A stretch of 64,000 nucleotides of DNA from Endocalyx cinctus (Eukaryota; Ascomycota; Sordariomycetes; Amphisphaeriales; Apiosporaceae). The stretch is from the NCBI GenBank assembly GCA_001600455.1, contig BCKC01000001.1:6641418-6705417 (forward strand), in the 5' to 3' direction. The first letter of the stretch is position 1, and each line of letters begins with the position of its first letter. This document shows positions 59,787 through 64,000 of the stretch, in pieces. The position numbers and the translations under genes were made by a program. Below the pieces are notes generated by a model. That model had not been told where the DNA came from, did no database searches, and was given only the letters and a program-made list of their open reading frames with translations.

Positions 59787-60215
59787 TTCCTCATCTAGAG
59801 CTTCTGGTACTTTTTGTCTATTCTATAACTCATAACTCTTATATACGGTATCAAATAGAGAATGAATGAGGTCAAATTCTAAAATTGAAAAATGACTTTA
59901 TTGAGCGAAATAGTAGAAAAACGATATATAGTTCACTATTCTCTACCTATAACCGGTTAGAATTAATTCTGGGTTGATTTAGCCTAAACATTCCTCGATA
60001 TTGAATACTTGAGGGAGTATGGTGTGGCTGCTTACCAGATCATTTGCACAGGCTAAGTGTACTTCTACGACTACATACGTATGTAAAAATAACTAGAAGT
60101 CCGTCGCATAGTAGAACCTGGTAGGTATCATTATAACATAGTCACCTTTCATATAGAATTCTCGCTCTTGTTTTAAGGATAATAGCTTGGTATAATTGGA
60201 GTACCAGGTGCGACG
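59787..60215. other. Intergenic, tandem
   Basis: AT-rich spacer; nothing recognised. Confidence 0.55.
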
Positions 60216-60900
60216 ATGAACGGCCAAGAATCTTCTGGACCCCTGAGAGAGGTTTCGCATCGTGGTCCAATGTATCTACTACGAGCATTTTTACTGATGA
60301 TCATCGCTCCACCTTGTCTGACCCAGAAGGCAGGAATCACCGACGTGTATGTAACCCCGGCATTGAAGACATGCTTCGAGATATCTACCGCCGCGCCATC
60401 GTGGGAGATAACATTATTTCGCCACGCTGTTGACAGCAGTAGTGCTATAGCATCAGCGAACTTCAACCTCGAAAATACAATAGACGACTCCGAGGTCAAT
60501 TGTTTCGTCATATCAGCCATCGGGCCTGATCATATCATCTCAGGCACTTGTCCGGCCCCTCAGGGGACAGAAGGGGACGGATTGGAGGCGAGATTTAAGT
60601 ATGACGCATCAAATCAGACATTGGAAATCACACAGGGGTGGATATGCAACGGCGATGATGATGAAGACGGGAAGCAGTAAGTAATCTAAACACTATATTT
60701 TCCCGACAAACCAGGAGAAGTTGCAGATGAAACTCTTTCGGGAAACAACCTAAGTTGACGAGATGTCTTGTAGAACCAAGATCGTGGGAACAGGATTTAT
60801 CTCAATTCCCCTTGACTGTTCCGAAAGCGAAGGCTCACAAACGTGCTCGGGACCGCCAATGATTCAAATTATGATGTCTTTAGAATCGTCCACGTTTTAA
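60216..60900 (+). CDS. Small secreted cysteine-containing protein (hypothetical)
   Basis: Two exons, 60216-60676 and 60774-60900, give 195 residues. The second exon is only 127 nt and would be missed by ORF search. An ATG at 60270 gives a cleaner signal peptide (MYLLRAFLLMIIAPPCLTQ) and a 177-residue product; starting at 60216 puts 18 polar residues in front of it. The mature part has six Cys (in LKTC, EVNC, SGTC, GWIC, LDC, QTC) and alternating beta-like segments such as ITLFRHAV, LEARFKYDASNQTLEITQ and GTGFISIPL. A beta-barrel of the Alt a 1-like kind is one possible fold, but I do not recognise the family with confidence. The splice junction (GTAAGT...GTAG) keeps frame and supplies two Cys. 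Confidence 0.68.
60677..60773 (+). other. Intron of the small secreted protein gene
   Basis: 97 nt, GTAAGT donor, TTGTAG acceptor. Without splicing, the frame stops at the donor. Confidence 0.7.
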
Positions 60901-62196
60901 ACTGGACGCTGTCATCAGAAGTTTTCACACACTTACTTATCCTGCACTTATTTATTAACCTAGAAATTAGTTGTAGATAATATTGGTAATAAGATGGACG
61001 TGCTAAGGGACACGATATATTCTTCAGACGATGCTAGATACGGCTTCCAATGCAGGGTTCCCAATGGAGCTCATTGTCGGAGTCGTATACTTGGATTGTC
61101 TCGACACCTCTCGTCACTCGCGGAATTTCGCGCTATTTCTTTGATTCAAGTTTTAACTTTTTTTTTTTTTTTGCAAGAAATAATTACTTGTCGTAGCAAT
61201 CGTAAACTCGTATCGAACATCCCTCGCACGCCTTGGTACGTGCGGGTTGGAAAAGTTGAGATGATGTAGAAATGGTATCGGAGACCAACACGAGAGATCA
61301 TGTCTGATCGCTCTCCGTCTGTTCCAAGATACTTTTCATGGGGAAAACACGGGACAAAAACGGTGATTGGTCAGGAGGGCCTTGCATAGCATTACTGAAT
61401 TGGGGATGCGTTTCAATAACCCGCGCTAAAGGTTCGCCTACGGTATTTTCTCTAACCGCCAAGAACCCCTATGATTCGGGATGTTACTATCCATCTTATC
61501 CATCTATCCTGTCTGCCTGCTAACCACATCTCATCATGATATGGTACACTAAAGCCAATAACGAAAGATTAAAAAATAATGCTGCTTTGCTCGAGGTTTG
61601 TAGAATCGAATTTACGACTAGATAATTTATGACGAACCCACAGTTCTACCCTCGAGATATTGTCTCCTTAAATCTTTAAAATGCATTCCAGAGACATAGA
61701 AAGAAAGAAATGGCTCCACGGGCCAGGATATAAAAATATCGAAGCAAGCATAGCCGGCACGAGCGTCTCATCTTGGTTGTAAACGCTGAAACTTTCTCAC
61801 GCAACAAGAATCGCGCGAGAGAAGTATCTTCATGACATGTTCGTCCCGTGTGATCCTGGTCTCCAAGTATGATCATCGTCAGAGACGGCCAGATCAATGC
61901 CAATCTATACACATCTATCAAGTTATGGGATGAACCTGACCGCCGAGAATGACGCCGTATAGTAAGTAAAGCTAGTTATATAAGATTGTGATATTCTGAC
62001 CATCACTTTCTCTTTCGATTTTTTTCTCATCACTATCTAGCAGTATCACTGTAAAGCATCATCACTAGCTTTCGATTCCTTTCGTTAACGAGTTGATCTC
62101 GATCTTTTTACCAAGGTTCCGCGAACCATATTTCCATTCTCTATCGTACATATTTCTCCATCACCGAAAGCCAATCTTTCATTTTAAAAAGTCAAG
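60901..62196. other. Intergenic, tandem
   Basis: About 1.3 kb. A 61-codon frame (61338-61523) with three Cys and a 91-codon frame (60994-61269) are seen but have no signal peptide or motif, so they are not called. A T-rich run lies at 61158-61172. Confidence 0.5.
61977..61984 (+). promoter_or_regulatory. TATA box candidate for the Asn-rich protein gene
   Basis: TATATAAG, 213 nt upstream of the start codon, followed by a T/C-rich then A-rich leader. A typical core promoter layout for highly expressed fungal genes. Confidence 0.45.
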
Positions 62197-62667
62197 ATGC
62201 AGTCCAAGACAGTTCTCTTCCTTCTTTTCACCGCCATGGTATCAGCCAGCCCGTTGGCGACGAGGCAAAACAATAACAACAACAATAACAACAACCAGAA
62301 CCAAAACAACAACAACAACAATCAGAACCAGAACAACAACAACAACAACTCTGATGCCGCCGCCACCAACGGAGGCGCAGCCGACTTCGGCACTTGCACG
62401 CCCACCATGGACTTCCAGCTAGGACGAGCCGGCCGCAAGGCCGACGAGGGTACTTTCTTGCCCACGGACCCCGTCGTGGCCGAGGGCCAGCAAGACGCCC
62501 TTAACCCCAGCATCATCATGAACCGAATCTGCGACCAGCTGACCAACGTGTGCGGCGCCAACGACGCGGCCGTCTCTGCTTGCGAGGCTGCCCAGGCCTC
62601 GACCGAGGCTTTGGGTACCAAGGACGCCACCACCGCCGACGCTTTCAACTCCGCTCTCGGCTTTTAA
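62197..62667 (+). CDS. Secreted Asn-rich protein with conserved Cys-containing C-terminal domain
   Basis: Single-exon gene, 156 residues. A signal peptide (MQSKTVLFLLFTAMVSA) is followed by a stretch of Asn broken only by Gln (residues 25-51, coded by AAC/AAT repeats), a short Ala/Asn hinge, and a domain of about 95 residues: FGTCTPTMDFQLGRAGRKAD, TFLPTDPVVAEGQQDALNP, IIMNRICDQLTNVCGANDA and ACEAAQASTEALGTKDA. This domain resembles a group of fungal secreted proteins of unknown function that usually carry low-complexity N-terminal repeats; I know no tested role. Four Cys could make two disulfides. TATA box, pyrimidine-rich leader and GC-rich codons suggest strong expression. Confidence 0.85.
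   Translation: MQSKTVLFLLFTAMVSASPLATRQNNNNNNNNNQNQNNNNNNQNQNNNNNNSDAAATNGGAADFGTCTPTMDFQLGRAGRKADEGTFLPTDPVVAEGQQDALNPSIIMNRICDQLTNVCGANDAAVSACEAAQASTEALGTKDATTADAFNSALGF
62269..62349 (+). repeat. Coding (AAC/AAT)n trinucleotide repeat
   Basis: About 27 codons of Asn and Gln inside the secreted Asn-rich protein. A likely length-polymorphic microsatellite in frame. Confidence 0.9.
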
Positions 62668-63732
62668 AGATTTATTTTTCTTTATTTCATCTTGCTTTTA
62701 TCTTCTTCTCGCATCATGGTTGGAATAAGATAAATTGGGGGGCGGCGTCGTCTCGCTTGGTGCTTGGTGCTTGTGAAGACGACGATGACGATTAATGAGC
62801 GCATGTGTAAAACAGTCACAACGAGAGGCGTATAAGGATATAAAATCGAAATCGGGTATAAGACCTGTCCTAAATAAACAATTCAAATCACATTATCAAT
62901 TGAATCACTCATGATGAATTACTCGTTGCCCTTTAGCCATATGATAAGATTACTCGTGTAATAGCAATAAAGAAAGTCGCTGGTTTCCGCATAATCACAT
63001 CCACATCATGAGTATGAGGATTATATTCTGTGACTATACAGAGAACCCATTAAGCCACAGGTAGGGGTTAATCAACTTTGGCGATGAGATGTTTCCGAGA
63101 TTAAGTTTCAGTCAATTCGTCGCAATGACTTATCCCACTAAAATCCATTGTTCAGTTTAGGCGTGAGAAATCCATATTTCAGTAATCATACTGCCCCCTC
63201 ACCGCTGATCTGTTTTAAATATCCTATTTGATTCTTAAGCTGAAATCATCCGAAGGGTGTATTGAAAACATTTCTCGACTATCACCTAATCAAGACTCAT
63301 CATCATGGAATCTCTTATTCACCATCTTGCCCTTAATAAGGAGTACGATAGCTCGTGACCCTTATATGTGTCTTCTTGCTCATGTTCATTCTCCTCTCAC
63401 TTCCTATTATCGACTGGAGCTGACTGCCCTATTCACTCTCGAAGCTTAGATAGAACACCACCAACCCATCCTGATATTTATATATAAATATGGCCAGCCT
63501 TCACCACTACTCTCTCTCCCCTTTCCTCTCCTTACCTTCCTTTACTCCACGCTTATAAATCCGAGAAATTCCACGACCAAAACCATAAAAAAAAAAAACC
63601 GCAACGACTTATCTTATCCATCAAATCCGGTCCGACTCTATCTTATTTATATTCGCCGATAAAAAGAGAAATATCTCATCAGCCCAATCTTCATACCGAC
63701 CTCACCCCGTTTCCTTAAGATATATACCGAGG
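62668..63732. other. Intergenic, tandem, with promoter of the small Cys-rich gene
   Basis: About 1.07 kb. The last 300 nt become T/C-rich with a TATATAAATA box, as expected for a promoter. No other gene recognised. Confidence 0.55.
63481..63490 (+). promoter_or_regulatory. TATA box candidate for the small Cys-rich gene
   Basis: TATATAAATA, 252 nt before the start codon, followed by a CTCTCTCTCCCCTTTCCTCTCC-like pyrimidine stretch (63509-63540). Confidence 0.5.
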
Positions 63733-63903
63733 ATGTGTCATCAAGTGACCGAGATCTGCAGGAACGTCGAATGTCAGCGGTTCATAAGATGCTATTGGGA
63801 ATACCGCTGCCGTGCCTACCTCATTGGCCGCCCTGGCGAGGCATGCCACGTCACGTCGACTCAGAGGAGAGATCGGGAGTGTACAACATGTCGTGCGTCG
63901 TAA
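63733..63903 (+). CDS. Small cysteine-rich protein, 56 residues
   Basis: ATG at 63733 and TAA at 63901-63903. The product starts MCHQVTEICRN and has eight Cys (positions 2, 9, 14, 20, 26, 38, 50, 53) and many Arg, ending CTTCRAS. There is no signal peptide. Short fungal proteins opening with MC-x-x-x-T and ending in a CxxC-like pair are common in Pezizomycotina genomes and may bind zinc; their function is not known. The strong TATA and pyrimidine-rich leader upstream support a real gene. The frame is below 60 codons. A longer minus-strand frame (63715-63906) covers the same bases but lacks any promoter-like support and is treated as its shadow. Confidence 0.62.
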   Translation: MCHQVTEICRNVECQRFIRCYWEYRCRAYLIGRPGEACHVTSTQRRDRECTTCRAS

Positions 63904-64000
63904 CATGAAAGAATATTAAGTTTTTATATGTCGGCTTTCTATTGGGCTACCGGGAATCAGGTTGTTAATCGTAAGAAAAGAAAAGAAAAGGGGTTCTGGC

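Noticed and set aside
56160..63903. Secondary-metabolite gene cluster around the DHA2 transporter
   Set aside because: No synthase, P450, methyltransferase or pathway regulator is present in the flanking sequence.

Overview
This window is nuclear DNA of a filamentous ascomycete (Pezizomycotina, most likely Sordariomycetes). Genes carry short GT-AG introns of about 53-108 nt. The protein set is typical of these moulds: a NACHT-ankyrin NLR-like protein, a DHA2-type MFS transporter, DUF8021-type and other secreted proteins, a split TFIIIC subunit and Prp4 kinase. Eighteen protein genes can be supported. No tRNA, rRNA, CRISPR array or intact transposon was recognised.

1-23 kb is gene-dense and mostly housekeeping. 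It holds the 3' end of a polysaccharide deacetylase, a citrate-lyase-beta-like (CLYBL) lyase, a 2,217-residue NACHT-ankyrin STAND protein in five exons, a small convergent ankyrin protein, a TFIIIC tau91-like WD protein, a PAQR/hemolysin-III membrane protein, the translation-associated protein TMA7 (three tiny exons, easily missed by ORF calling) and the spliceosomal kinase PRP4.

23-46.6 kb is gene-poor. One Ran1/Vhs1/Sks1-like Ser/Thr kinase (36.0-37.6 kb) sits between about 12.9 kb and 9.0 kb of DNA without convincing coding sequence. This DNA is rich in microsatellites and long homopolymers, including a run of 21 C.

46.6-64 kb is accessory in character. It contains a secreted Kex2-site repeat protein, a sulfate permease with a STAS domain, a DHA2-family MFS transporter, and then a same-strand run of short genes: a DUF8021-like secreted protein, a small secreted Cys-containing protein split by an intron, an Asn-rich secreted protein and a 56-residue Cys-rich protein. 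No polyketide, peptide or terpene synthase is present, so this is not a recognisable metabolite cluster. It looks more like a patch of surface or secreted factors.

The exon models below were derived by hand from reading frame, splice motifs and remembered family consensus. None was tested against transcripts or databases.
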